Below are positions 1-11,479 of a stretch of 64,000 nt of DNA, one piece after another. The DNA is taken from NCBI RefSeq assembly GCF_027579695.1, contig NC_083571.1:50699297-50763296 (forward strand), in the 5' to 3' direction. This DNA is from Neoarius graeffei (lineage: Eukaryota; Chordata; Actinopteri; Siluriformes; Ariidae). The position numbers and the translations under genes were made by a program. Under the pieces are notes generated by a model. The model was not told the DNA's origin. It saw nothing but the letters and a program-made list of their open reading frames with translations, and did no database searches. Within the stretch, counting starts at the first letter, position 1, and every line of letters starts with the position of its first letter.

Positions 1-540
1 GATTTTCCCATGGTTACAAAGCCCTGACACTGAAAACTGTTTCCATTAATGTTAAATAAATGTCTCATTCACCATATCAGTAATTACATTTTCTTTCTTG
101 AATGACATAACTTTCTTTTATTAATTTATCATTAACTGTCAGTGATGTAGAATGTACTACATACAGGTCCCTGTGAAAGAGCTGTTTCTATGGAAATGAT
201 AATGGATTAAAAGGAGCGCATTAATATAAACTGTGATTTGAATTATAGTCAGAACTATCATCAGAGCTACAATACAGAAAATTAATCAAAAATCTTTACC
301 AATCAGACTTAAGAATTCAAAAGTGCTATGGTACAATAATTTTACAATTATACTTATATCTAGAATTATGTTTGTATTTCAGTTACAACACTTACCAACA
401 CCACTGATGACCCAGAGGAAAATAATTGACTGAAAACCAAACTGGAGTCACACAATATTTTTACTTGGAAAACATACCAAAACTATGACAACATATGGTA
501 CATATATGGTATTATGTGGGAAAGAAAAAAAAAAACATTA
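1..540. other. AT-rich intergenic DNA
   Basis: I see no credible open reading frame, splice-bounded exon or repeat boundary here. The sequence is AT-rich with a short A run near 525. It lies just before a decayed Tc1-like fragment. Confidence 0.5.
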
Positions 541-554
541 AAAACACAAAACAT

Positions 555-1270
555 ATTTCATAGTTAAAATTTTTCAAAGTTTCCAGTGTTTACCTTGATG
601 CCGCTTTACACACTATTGGCATTATCTTAACCAGCTTCATGAGGTAGTCACCAGGAATGCGTTTTAATTAACAGGTGTGCCGAATCCAAAGTTAGTGTAA
701 CTTCTTGCCTTCTTAATGCATTTGAGGTTAATAAACAGTCTCATCTCATTCTCATCTCATCATCTCTAGCCGCTTTATCCTGTTCTACAGGGTCGCAGGC
801 AAGCTGGAGCCTATCCCAGCTGACTACGGGCGAAAGGCGGGGTACACCCTGGACAAGTCGCCAGGTCATCACAGGGCTGACACATAGACACAGACAACCA
901 TTTACACTCACATTCACACCTACGGTCAATTTAGAGTCACCAGTTAACCTAACCTGCATGTCTTTGGACTGTGGGGGAAACCGGAGCACCCGGAGGAAAC
1001 CCACGCGGACACGGGGAGAACATGCAAACTCCGCACAGAAAGGCCCTCGCCGGCCACGGGGCTCGAACCCGGACCTTCTTGCTGTGAGGCGACAGCGCTA
1101 ACCACTACACCACCGTGCCGCCCAGTTAATAAATAGTAAATAATAAAATCCAGTAAATAGCCCTGTTCCACAACGGCATTAATTTTTATGATGTCAAGAG
1201 CCGCTCAACTAAATAAAGAGAAATGACAGTCTAATTTTAAGACATGAAGTGTCTTTTAATGAATATAAAG
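555..1270 (-). mobile_element. Tc1-like transposon remnant split by a SINE
   Basis: The sequence on both sides of the SINE at 739-1124 resembles the Tc1 remnant at 46.05-46.8 kb in the same order: the 'gaggtagtcac' block near 640, and the 'aatgacagtct' and 'aagacatgaag' blocks near 1225-1245. Read on the minus strand, the first part looks like a degenerate Tc1 transposase C-terminus. No intact frame remains and I could not place clean terminal repeats. Confidence 0.5.
739..1124 (-). repeat. tRNA-derived SINE, copy 1
   Basis: This is a reverse-orientation copy of the fish SINE described at 2797-3161. It is flanked by near-identical 12-bp target-site duplications, gttaataaacag at 727-738 and gttaataaatag at 1125-1136. 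On the minus strand the tRNA-like head with A and B boxes lies at the high-coordinate end, and a TCTCATCTCAT-type tail at the low end. It interrupts a Tc1-like remnant, so it is the younger insertion. Confidence 0.9.
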
Positions 1271-1305
1271 AGAAAAAAAACAATGAATTACAAGGTGTGT
1301 CCAAA

Positions 1306-1332
1306 TGTGTGTGTGTGTGTGTGTGTGTGTGT
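1306..1332. repeat. (TG)n microsatellite
   Basis: A pure TG run of about 13 units. Confidence 0.95.
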
Positions 1333-2100
1333 ATTAGTCGAAACGCCCATGTTTTTTAATGTTCCAGAATAAGAGCATTCATTTAAAAGTAGTTTCTTTT
1401 TTTGTCATTTAAAATACATTGTTTTGCATAACTTTCAAACACTTCACCTCCACATTCACATCACACCACACAAGCACACCAATGAAACCTTCATAATGTA
1501 ACTAAGTACAAATGGAGCTGGACAAATCAAAAGTTGTTTTCTAATAGCTGAAAAAATCTGGCATTCGAAACATCAACACAATGCAATTTCATCAATACTG
1601 TTTGCAACATATTTCTGAAAATAATTCATCAGGATTTGATATCCTGTCTACAAATAGTCATTCATTTAAAAAATCACTGTTATGTGAAATAACTCACAGT
1701 TTTGTGCAGAACTCTGGTAACCTGGATTGAACTTAAATCGAACAGAATGTTTCATCTGTGAGTGAAATCCTGTAGAAGATGGAATAAAAATTTGAAAGAG
1801 GAAAAGAGAAAGATGGTATCATGTGTCATTTATACCACACCACTGCTGAATTCTTGAATCTGATTGGTCAGAAAGAAGAACTTGATTCATCGCATGTATA
1901 CTTGTGAAATTCCTCTCTGCATTTAACCCATCTGAAGCAGTGAACACACACACATGCACACACACACTCATACCCAGAGCAGTGGGCAGCCATGCTAACA
2001 GGGCCCGCGGAGCAGTTGGGGTTAGGTGCCTCACTCAAGGGCGCCTCAGCCGAAGGCTGCCCCATGTTAACTTAACCACATGTCTTTAAACTGTTGATTC
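1333..2100. other. No gene seen; repeat-derived block near 1955-2085
   Basis: Most of this stretch shows nothing recognisable. The part at about 1955-2085 (CA-rich start, then 'gggcagccatgc', 'gttggggttaggtgcctc' and a 'catgtctttaaactg' end) looks like a dispersed fish repeat that ends like the SINE body. Its short reading frames have no protein features. Confidence 0.4.
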
Positions 2101-2207
2101 TGTGATTCAACTTTTGTGAAATCGTGGTGTTTTTCTAAATATTTCATTTTACTAACACTTTTGTATAAACTGATATACAGTATCAGTGTATTAGAGTCTA
2201 ATCCAAG

Positions 2208-2209
<2 letters not shown>

Positions 2210-2258
<49 letters not shown>
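2210..2258. repeat. (AT)n microsatellite
   Basis: A pure AT run of about 24 units in AT-rich non-coding DNA. Confidence 0.95.
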
Positions 2259-2260
<2 letters not shown>

Positions 2261-2439
2261 CACATAGTTATAATCAATTAAATATAGTTTTATTTTGTTG
2301 TTGTGTTCTTTTTTTCAGAGGTATTAGTGCTGATGATGTTTATCAAAATACTTATGATCATTTTTTAAACACTTATTAAAGCCTTAGACTTGAGGGTGAA
2401 AAATATGCAATGGAAATGATAATGACAATGAAGACAACA

Positions 2440-2440
<1 letters not shown>

Positions 2441-2471
<31 letters not shown>
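2441..2471. repeat. (TTA)n microsatellite
   Basis: About ten TTA units in AT-rich non-coding DNA. Confidence 0.9.
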
Positions 2472-2796
2472 CCATGTGTTATTTTATTCATTTATCAACT
2501 TCCATTTCTGCAAAATTAATTTATTTTAAATTCATTTGTTAAGTTTTAAAATATATATTTTTAATGTAATCTGTGGTATTTACTGCATGAAATACTTGCT
2601 GAATTTGTGGGTTTATGTTTCAAACAAAACACTGTCATTAATCTGCCCTTTGCATCAGTGACATTAAATGGTAAATGATTATAATGTTGCGAAGAGCTGT
2701 TGTCATTGATGCATTTTAAAACACTCAGAACAAAAGAGAATAATTAGTAATGCAGTGGGAATAATAATTAATAATAATAATAATAATAATCTTCAG

Positions 2797-3161
2797 GGCG
2801 GCACGGTGGTGTAGTGGTTAGCGCTGTCGCCTCACAGCAAGAAGGTCCTGGGTTCGAGCCCCGGGGCCGGCGAGGGCCTTTCTGCGTGGAGTTTGCATGT
2901 TCTCCCCGTGTCTGCGTGGGTTTCCTCCGGGTGCTCCGGTTTCCCCCACAGTCCAAAGACATGCAAGTTAGGTTAACTGGTGACTCTAAATTGACCGTAG
3001 GTGTGAATGTGAGTGTGAATGGTTGTCTGTCTCTATGTGTCAGCCCTGTGATGACCTGGCGACTTGTCCAGGGTGTACCCTGCCTTTCGCCCATAGTCAG
3101 CTGGGATAGGCTGTAGAAGGATAAAGCGGCTAGAGATAATGAATGAATGAATGAATGAATG
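2797..3161 (+). repeat. tRNA-derived SINE, copy 2 (reference copy)
   Basis: This is a complete SINE with a tRNA-like head. The RNA polymerase III A box TGGTGTAGTGG lies at 2807-2817 and the B box GGTTCGAGCCC at 2851-2861. A conserved body follows ('catgttctccccgtg', 'ggtttcccccacagtcc') and the tail is (GAAT)n at about 3139-3161. A perfect 12-bp target-site duplication, aataatcttcag, lies at 2785-2796 and 3162-3173. It resembles the V-SINE/Mermaid-like SINEs of fish, but the family name is from memory. Reading frames across it are not genes. Confidence 0.92.
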
Positions 3162-3179
3162 AATAATCTTCAGTTGCTA

Positions 3180-4195
3180 CTTTATTGCAGTTGATCCAAA
3201 GCCTATTGGTCCCTCACTGAACCACACTACAGCTGCTCGAAAATTATAGCCAAACCTGACTAAATTACTTTGTTGTTTTTGTTTGTTTTTTTGGTTTTGT
3301 TTTCCTACTTTTACATCTCTTCTCCTTTTTATATAAAATACACTTTTTTTTTAACTCTTCTGTGTCTTGTTGTGTTCTGGGGATCACTGTAACCTCTTTA
3401 TGCTCTTGAGCAACAGCTAATGTTTATTTATTCAGAAGATGATTTTATCACAAACAACTTATGTGTGGTACAATACCATCAAGAATAGAACTGAGCGGCT
3501 GAGAGTTAAAAACCTTGTTAAGTTTGAACCTAAATCTCTGAGCTACCAGTGCAGTCCAATGTGACAAACCTGTCAAACTTTTTTTCCCCTTTTTTTCCAA
3601 GATGTAATGACTGTAATTGGTGAATCTTTTCTGGTATTGTGTCCCGAGCAAACAATAATTTCAACACATCAGTAAAATTAGTTCAGGTTTCTTCAAGTGC
3701 AACACCATTTTTACACAGCAGTTTATTGACTGGATGTCCTTCATAACAGCAGCAATTTACACAAGCATTGAATATACAATCCTCTTCTATACATTTTCTG
3801 ATTTTATTTTTGATGTGAAATATCAACATTTATCCCCCAATGAGCAAATCTATTTTTGTTACAATTCCACATCTTTTTGAAAGCAATAATCAGAGGGAGT
3901 TGGTATAACTGTGTTAGAAGGAATAAGCCATGTCTTACAGTGATAAAAAATACATTGCTATCATAAAATAAAATGTTTATTTTTTGGCATCCACATCAAA
4001 TTAATTGGTGTCAGTAGAAATACACAAGCGATGAAAGAATATTGTGTGCACTGATTGTTTGAGAAATTCAGACTATTTCTCAATAATCACCCCGAGCAAC
4101 TCAGTAAAATGTTGGCCAATCGCTCGGTCACTGTAAGTGAGGAAGAATTGCAAATGATGAAAGAAAATGCTGTTCCTAAAAGCACTAAGGACTGC
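3180..4195. other. No gene seen
   Basis: AT-rich non-coding DNA with short T runs. I found no open exon with paired splice sites. Confidence 0.45.
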
Positions 4196-4649
4196 TATTA
4201 ATCGATGTGAATAGCAAGCAGAATAAGATTATAAGAATTAATATCTGGCCAGGCAATTGTGGTTAATTGAAGTTAATTAAAACACAATAATCATAATTTC
4301 CATGAAGGCAATGTGAAAATTTCCATAAAGCACATGGAATTAATTCTACTGTACACACATTGTTAACACATTGACACAATTAAAAAAAAAAACATATCAA
4401 GAGTCCCCTAATCCCAAATTAAGCCATCTCCCTGTCCTATGATTAACTAAAAAAATTTAATGTAGATATAATCCCAGTCACTGAGGAAGAATAAATACTG
4501 TATGTGCAGAATAATAACAAAATTTTAAAAATTAAAAGCAGTATTTTGATGGAAATTTATATTCAATCTTGGCTCTGAGGGAGCTTAAGTTCCAGTGGTG
4601 CAAATATCTGCTGTAATATTTGCGATGTTGTAATGTAGACAGTTACAAT

Positions 4650-4650
<1 letters not shown>

Positions 4651-4704
<54 letters not shown>
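4651..4704. repeat. (AC)n microsatellite
   Basis: About 27 AC units. The paralogous position near 62155 reads 'gaccaaaaataaaaa' and has no repeat, so this tract grew or was lost after the duplication. Confidence 0.95.
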
Positions 4705-4709
<5 letters not shown>

Positions 4710-4879
4710 ATTTTTTCCTGGTGTTGCTGTTGTTTGATATGTCATAGATTTTTCACTTCTCTTTTCATTTACAAACTGCCATTTTATCCACAATTCTCAA
4801 GAAGGTAGCTGCCTGATGATGACAACCATAAGAACATTTCTGGTATTTTCTGATATCTTCATAGACTCAGGTCTTCACC

Positions 4880-5999
4880 TCAAACTGATCTCTGATCAGT
4901 GTTCATGTCTGTGTGAGTTTGCTGTTTATGAACCCTGAGCTGCTCCTTACAGACCAGTACACACAGCAGGGGGTCTGAGATCACTCTGATCAAATAGACT
5001 GAGAGATGTGACTCCGGTTCATCAAAGTAAAATCCATCAGAGGTATTTTTGAAGATAAGCACAAGGCCAGCTGTTGTGCAGAAAGTGATGTGTGAATGTG
5101 GAAACGATCAGCACTGCTGAGCTGGGCTTGATGTGGTCAGATGCAGGAGAGGCTTTGCAAGTGAATATGCATGTGATGACTAAAATGCAACAAGGCAAAA
5201 AGCTAAAAATCACATTGAACCACATATTTATGAACTGCAATCCGAAGACAATCAGCCACAGAATGATGCAGGAAATGGTGGAGCAGAGAGGAGAGAAGAC
5301 ATGAGCAGAGCGAAGCTGGTGTTTGAGAGAAAGCACGCTCTTCAGAGCCACAAGCTGGTGGAGGAAAAGACCACAGATTCTACATGTAATAAATAAATGA
5401 ATAAAAATCCTGATATCTGTAAAATACGCTTCAGTGGAAGAATTGAAAGATCTTGTAGCACTGGACTTTACAAGGCTGTCTATTAAATATGATGTTATAA
5501 TTGCACTCAGGAGCAGCTCAGCCAAGTCATTGATGATGAGGATGATGATGAAGGTTGAAATTTGGCCTCCTTGTTTGTGGAGAGTGTAAAGAACAAGAAA
5601 AGCCCAAATGAAAAGCGGCAGGCTTACACACACACCAGCAACGAGGGAGATGCTGATCATCAAGCCATCATGATTAACATGAAGAAGAATGTCTGTTATA
5701 CCGGGAGACAGGTTATAATAGTCCGAAAAATTGTCTACCATCGACATTGATGAGTTGTTCATGATCACGCCTTGATAATATTCCTCAAAATATATGTCGT
5801 CTATGATCACAAGCCGTGAAGTGATATCGTAGCAGAGCAGCCTTGAAAAACAAATCACAATGAGACAGAGTGTGTACTGTGTAGCTTGTGTAAAGTGCAA
5901 GGTTTCTACAAGTTTATAACGGCCACTTACTAAAGTCACAGCCAGGCCACTGAGATGAAAATCTGCAAAAGCCGCTAGAAGGATGCACCACAAGGAAAC
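4880..5999 (-). pseudogene. Seven-transmembrane receptor-like gene, copy A (frame break in TM6)
   Basis: Two exons can be read on the minus strand. Exon 1 (5999-5931) has acceptor 'catctag' and donor 'gtaagt' and encodes a hydrophobic leader. Exon 2 starts at 5841 after 'tttttcaag'. It encodes an N-terminal segment with N-glycosylation motifs (NNSS, NFS), then hydrophobic segments fitting TM1 (ISISLVAGVCVSLPLFIWAF), TM2 with a conserved Asp (IINDLAELL), TM3, TM4 and TM5. The DRY position is unusual (VALKSVLSL). Near 5095 the frame breaks inside TM6. The other frame then supplies the end of TM6 and TM7 with a DPLLC motif (NPxxY position) to a stop near 4880. I would call it a rhodopsin-like GPCR of fish, ligand unknown. 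The TM4-TM5 loop looks short. The paralogue at 62.3-63.4 kb has the same break. Confidence 0.7.
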
Positions 6000-6199
6000 C
6001 TAGATGAAAATGACATGGGGGAAAATGTTGCTCTTCGAATTTTTCTTTCTAATGCCTTTTCTGGCTGAGTTAAAATGAACAAGCAAATGCAAAATGATGA
6101 TTAAGAAAGCTGTTATCTGCTACAGTAAGTATTCTGGCTTCTACACATGAAAAACTGTTAAAGTCATCAATGGTTATTTGACATGACGCAATGAAACAT

Positions 6200-8130
6200 A
6201 TGTAAGAAACATTCAGTTCATAACATTTTGGTAAAATGATATCAAACTTCATTCACACTAACCAGTGAATTAAGTAATATCACATGAAAAAGAGTGCTGT
6301 TGTACTGAATATGACACAGCGTGACTGTGATTTCGCTGCAGGTAATCAGCCATGTGAATATTCAGTACAACAGCATTATTGTGAATGTGATGTTGCTTTT
6401 ATATAACAGTTCACTAAACAAGAACTTATTATTCAGTTACTTACATTTCAGACACAATATGGCTAAATATTTTATTTATTTTTGCTACGTCAGCTAAAAT
6501 ATTTCCCAATGAAGCCACAGCTGGATAGGGAGTTGCAGATTGCCATGAGATGCAAAGAGTGACTAACAGCCCATAGTGAGTGTATGAACAGTTTCAATGT
6601 AAACATCTTTTGCTATAATTGGAAATGTATGTGGGGAACAGACAAGCTGAGTGACACAAACAGTGAAATGTAACAGTGCTGTTATACTAAATACCAGCAT
6701 CTATGGAATGGCACTTGTCTAATCAAATTAGCGGACTGAAATAAACTCGATGTTGTTCTTTGTTTCACAGTCAGCAAGATTTGCTATATAATTTCAGAAA
6801 ATATGAATAAATCCTTTACCTAAAATATTTAGATTACCAGAATATTAGATTTGAGTAAATTTGTACATTAAAATGTAAGGTAAATGAAGCTAATTTGAAT
6901 CAGTGAAATAATTATGAAATATATAATAATAATTATGAAAAGCATAAAACAGTGATTAATTATGACAACAATATTTTTAAAAAATATTAGCGAAGATTAT
7001 TGTAAAATTAATTTTAGACAAATATTTATATTCAGAAAAATACAACACATTATTTTGAATCATAAATGGCTTGAAGTTTTCCCTTACCTGAATTCAGTGG
7101 TGAGTGGTAGAAATTAATACACTCTTCCTTTCTCGCTTACAATTTAGTAGTGAACATAAGTACATAAACACCACAACTACTGTCAGCAACATGTGTAGGT
7201 GAATGCCTATTTATTTTATTTTTTGAAAGCGCACCAATACATGCACGCTTAGACACTTGTGTATGTGAAAAATGATTGGAGGTAATAAAGAGAGGGGTAT
7301 ATGTGTCTGGGTGTATTGAATTTTGCAGCGCGTATCTACATGGCTTGTAAGCAGCTGAAATGCTGCCACACAAAGACCTCCCTTCCAGATGCACACACCT
7401 TTATCTCTGAGGTCATACAGGAATATCTTGCTCCTATACAGTCATCAAACAGAGTGGTATAAAACATGCAACTATATTAAGAAGAAAAGAGCATAATTTA
7501 TTTTAAATTTCCCCTGGTTCTTCATCAGAGGTCAGTGTCGAACCACAGCATCACTCCTGACCGGATATTTTTGTTTGTGGATTGTTTCTCAGCTCAGCCA
7601 TAACACTGAAGATAAAAATCTCAGATTCACTTGTACCAGTGCCACACACATTAACATTCAAATAACTTGTCAGTGTCACTGCTGTGTTAAGAAATATCCA
7701 CCATGAAAATAATATCTAGTCAGCTGTGGTGGTTCCTTTCCACTGTTGGACAGGAAGAAGGTGGGTGACAAATACTGCAGAGCGATAGATCCATTACAGT
7801 CAGTAACTGTACACTTACAAAGCACACCAGGTATAACTGTAAAATGGCGAATGAGTATAAATACAAGGTGTTATATAAAAACTAAGATAAGGATATGTTT
7901 TACTTGCAATAAAATAGTATTATACAGTGGCCTATTAAATGTATAGTTGCCCAAATTTAGGCTACACTCTCTACTGTCAAGTACAATTTGTTGCTCTGAG
8001 CATTTCCTCTCATCTGACAGCATTAGACATCTTAAACCAGTGTCGGTGTGGAAGTACTCGACTCTGCCCTTTGCATGGTGGCGCAAAGAGATGAAGTTTA
8101 TGTTTGAATGGTGAATGTATACAGTGGCGA
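6200..8130. other. No gene seen
   Basis: AT-rich sequence without convincing exons. Isolated minus frames near 7140-7390 have no recognisable domain and no paired splice sites. Confidence 0.45.
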
Positions 8131-8139
8131 TCCTAGAGT

Positions 8140-8225
8140 GATTTACTCCCCGGGCGAAACCCCCTGCTGGCCCTGTGACCCTGCACAGGATAAGCAGTTA
8201 TGGCTAATGGATGAATAGCTGGATG
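8140..8225. repeat. Possible SINE/LINE 3' tail fragment
   Basis: 'gtgaccctgcacaggataag' followed by 'gctaatggatgaat' resembles the 3' ends of common fish retroposons. No head or duplication is visible. Confidence 0.35.
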
Positions 8226-8339
8226 CTATAGCATAGTGTGGTACATTTGCATACTGTGGATGTCGTGGATCATCCGGGTACCATTCAACTACTATTAAAT
8301 GCCTACTGGGTATTAAGACACCCTCCATTCTGCTTTTTA

Positions 8340-9985
8340 CGTGCTAATAGTATGTAGATATGCTTATTCAGGCACAGCCTATTTGTTTGTTCAGCTCGGT
8401 GTCCTTTGGGGCCATTATGGAGTCTCACCAAGGTATCCGTTTTGGTGTTCTTGGACCCCAGCTTGAGTTAATGAAGACATTCAGATTCATGATTCTTGGA
8501 TTCAGTGTCTTTAATAATTTAATGCATTCAAGGTTTCTGTGATCAGTGATGATCAAAACAAAAACTTTTTTTTTTCAGGTTGTGGCCATGAAATTACTGC
8601 TTCTACCTTTCTTTGGTCCAGCTCCACTCACTGAAGCGTGGAAAATTCACATTTCTCCTCTCTGATACATGATTTGTGTATTCTTGCTCAGTGGATAAGA
8701 TGATCATAAAATCATATGTCATGCCAAGGTCGTTCAGGAATTCACAAAAGCCTGGATGATGGAAGGGGCGTTGGACATTGCAACATTCATAGTGACATGA
8801 GACATTGCTCGACATTCATAGTGCCTGAAAGTAGGAATGAAGGCTCTCACTCATTCCTCTCTGTGATGTGTTATATGAACCTCCTATGTGTAACTTTGCA
8901 AAGATAGCACTTCTTATCTGTTCGAGAGCTGATGGAACCACTGGCCATTGATACCTGTACTTCACTGTTACTGCAGACTCTGTCCTTTTTTCCCCACAAA
9001 GAAGAACCCTGCAGCTGCAGGACAGGTGGAGGGATGAGTGCAGACCATCATTCATACTAATCTCACTTCATACTAAGGTGAGAGTGACCTCTGCTGACTA
9101 GAAGGCGTGATATCACAGGCTGATGAGACACTCATATTTGTTTTGGTTATTTATCCTGTCCATTTAATTGTGTTCTCATTTCCTTTTAATGTCACAGCCT
9201 GATGATAAATCATCTTGTAAGACTGAGTTATAACAGTGATTCATTTCTTGTTCACAAGAATAAGTACAGCTATTTAATGATTTCTGAGTTACATTGCTGG
9301 TTTCGCACCCACAATGATAGAAGATGGAAGCTGTATTGCTTTTTTACAGTACACCTTGCCCAGATGCAGTTAAAAATGTTCATGAAGAAAGTAGTGGATT
9401 ATCCTATGACATATTACACATCATATAATGATTTCAACTGGGATATGTGAGCAACATTAAAAATTTTATATTTATTAAAAAAAAAACAAAACAAAAAAAA
9501 TGGCAACAGTTCAGCTCTAAAGCAATGCTTTTGAATCACATATGCTTTTGTCCAGAACTGTTACACTTGTTCTGAAGTAGTCCCATAATCCCATAACCAG
9601 TATTTATATAGTATCTTTATGACACCCCCCTTTTATTTTTAATTTTTATTTATTTATTTACATTCAACTCGCTACATATTAACACAGATTGCTTATCAGC
9701 AGGTTGGACTAACCTACCAGTAGAAACCTATTAAAAATTCGAGGAAGATGTGGCTACTTGAGTTTGTCAAAACAAGATCTTAGATCTCAAAGCTACAAAT
9801 GATTGTGATTCTGACAAGTAAGGTTAGGAGGAAAACACATAGGTTATGTCCATACTTATATGCTTTAATTAAAATGGCATTTTAAAATGAAAAAGGATCT
9901 CCGTCCAGATGAGTATTTTAGCTTTGTATTAGAAATAATCTTCATCCATAATAACATACCTGAAAACGCATTTCACATGACTATT
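8340..9985. other. No gene seen
   Basis: Short overlapping frames on both strands have no domain signature and no consistent splice sites. An A-rich tract lies at about 9475-9500. Confidence 0.45.
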
Positions 9986-9996
9986 CTAATACACTG

Positions 9997-11123
9997 GCCA
10001 TGCATGTCGTCTTCTTTAGTGTTCTGCCTGATGGCAGGTCCATGGCATCTATTCTCTCCATCCTTTTCTATCTTCTGCCTTCCTTTTCATTTCACTGTAG
10101 ATGTTTTCCTTTATCACATCCAGCATTCCAAGTCTTTTCTCTCCTCTGGGATTTTTGCCTGTCGTTCTACCTTCAATCACTTTTTTTAATAGTCCGTTTC
10201 CTTTTAGGATATGTCCCACCCAGTTTTTCTTTCTACTTATTCTCACATAGTTCTATTTTCATCTACCATATGTAGCACCTCCTCATTGGTCTTCCAGCTG
10301 ATTTCCCCCATTCATCTCCAAACCCACATTTCAAAAGCCTTCGGCTGCTTTATATCTGCTTTCCTCAAGGGCCAAGTCTCTGCGCCATACAGTAATACAC
10401 TCCACACTAGTGTTTTTACTGTACCATTCTTTTCTTTAACTTTATACTCAGACCTTTAGTGAGTTGTTCCTTTCTCTTTGTAAATGCATTATTTGCCATG
10501 GCGATTCTTGCTCTGATTTCTTCTTCACATTTTCCATCATCTGTCATTAGTGCTCCTACGTATTTGAACTTACTTGTTCCACTTTCTCTCTCTCTATGTA
10601 GATGTTCAGTGTGCCACCACTGTGTCTCGACACATTCATTCCGTTTGTTTTCTTGATGTTAATCTTCATGCCCCATCTGTTGGCCACATCATTAAGTGCA
10701 TTCATGATTCTTTGTAACCCCTCTTCTGATGTTGCTAACATTGCCTGCTCATCAGCAAATCTCACATCTGTTAGTACTCTGACACCTACCTTAATTCCAT
10801 CGAACTTATTTTCAACTTTTCAAGTAACTCATTCATATTTTTTTAAGCATCAATTGAAAATAACAATGGTGACAACAAGCAGCCCTGTCTCACACCTCTG
10901 CTTACACTGCATGGTTGTGATATTCTCCTCCCACTTTTACTCTTGCACTCTGGTCAAGGGATAGTTTCATGATCATCTATCTATCCTTTCAGTCAATCCC
11001 AATTTCTTTTTAATACTTCCATCATTTGGACCCAGTTCACTCTGTCGAAAGCTTTTTCAAAATCAACAAAGCATAGATGTCATTGTCATGTTCTGATGAT
11101 CTTTCACATACCCTTCTCATAAT
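9997..11123 (-). pseudogene. Non-LTR retrotransposon (LINE), 3' half
   Basis: On the minus strand several broken frames match a LINE polyprotein. At about 11060-11090 the block encodes an FEKAFDRV-type reverse-transcriptase motif. At 10765-10556 it continues with FADEQAML, where the usual FADD motif has Glu for the second Asp, then MKINIKKT. At 10246-10049 comes a C-terminal segment (WVGHILKGNGLLKKVIEG). It looks RTE-like, but the clade is uncertain. The element continues at 16078-16430 beyond an inserted LTR retrotransposon. It is dead by frameshifts and by the FADE change. Confidence 0.75.
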
Positions 11124-11128
11124 ACCTA
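11124..11128. repeat. Target-site duplication of LTR element (left)
   Basis: The 5 bp 'accta' before the 5' LTR is repeated right after the 3' LTR at 16073-16077. Confidence 0.9.
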
Positions 11129-11439
11129 TGTGGCAGCGGGGGCATGGTCAAGCATCGGTATGTGACCGGAGGGCAGAGTCAGGGAAGGTAAGTGGCAGAA
11201 TCACTGCACCTGATGATGGTTAATCTATGTTTGTGTGTCTTCCCCAGTGACCGCGCCCTATATAAAGAGAGAGAGAGTGCAGAGGAAGGAAGCTCTCTCC
11301 CTGACCTGACGAATCGTGTGCATGTATGCGGCTGAGAGAGTGAATATAGTTACTGAAAAGTACTAAATAAAGAGTTTTCTTGTGGAACTTAATTCTGGCC
11401 TGCCGTCTTTTCTGTGCTCCCCCACTACGAACTGCTACA
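11129..11439 (+). repeat. 5' LTR
   Basis: Starts TGTGGCAGC and ends GAACTGCTACA. It contains a TATA-like 'ccctatataaag' near 11257 and an AATAAA signal near 11365, the usual U3-R-U5 layout. Confidence 0.92.
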
Positions 11440-11466
11440 GTGATGCCGAAACCCCGGATTCGAGCA
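11440..11466 (+). promoter_or_regulatory. Candidate primer-binding site
   Basis: Immediately after the LTR the sequence 'tgatgccgaaaccccgg' followed by 'attcgagc' looks complementary to a tRNA 3' acceptor and T-arm (a TTCGA-type arm is visible). The first triplet is TGA, not the TGG expected against CCA, so there is one mismatch. Confidence 0.55.
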
Positions 11467-11479
11467 CAGGAAAAAGAAC

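Larger units (their letters stand above)
4198..6190. repeat. Segmental duplication, copy A
   Basis: This stretch is collinear with 61711-64000. Shared blocks begin with 'atcgatgtgaatagcaag' at 4201 and 61711, continue through the receptor-like gene, and reach 'cttctacacatgaaaaac' near 6140 and 63970. Copy A has a long AC repeat at 4651 that copy B lacks. Copy B has a SINE that copy A lacks. Identity is high by eye, so the duplication is recent relative to most repeats here. Confidence 0.9.

Noticed and set aside
2797-2870. Functional tRNA gene
   Set aside because: A and B boxes are present, but the sequence is a SINE head without a foldable tRNA 3' half or CCA-end region, and it repeats with target duplications.
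2768-3116. 100-residue frames on both strands near 2.8-3.1 kb
   Set aside because: They lie wholly within the SINE and recur, shifted, in all four copies.
4563-4808. Frames rich in Cys-Val or Thr-His at 4.6-4.8 kb
   Set aside because: They are translations of the AC microsatellite.
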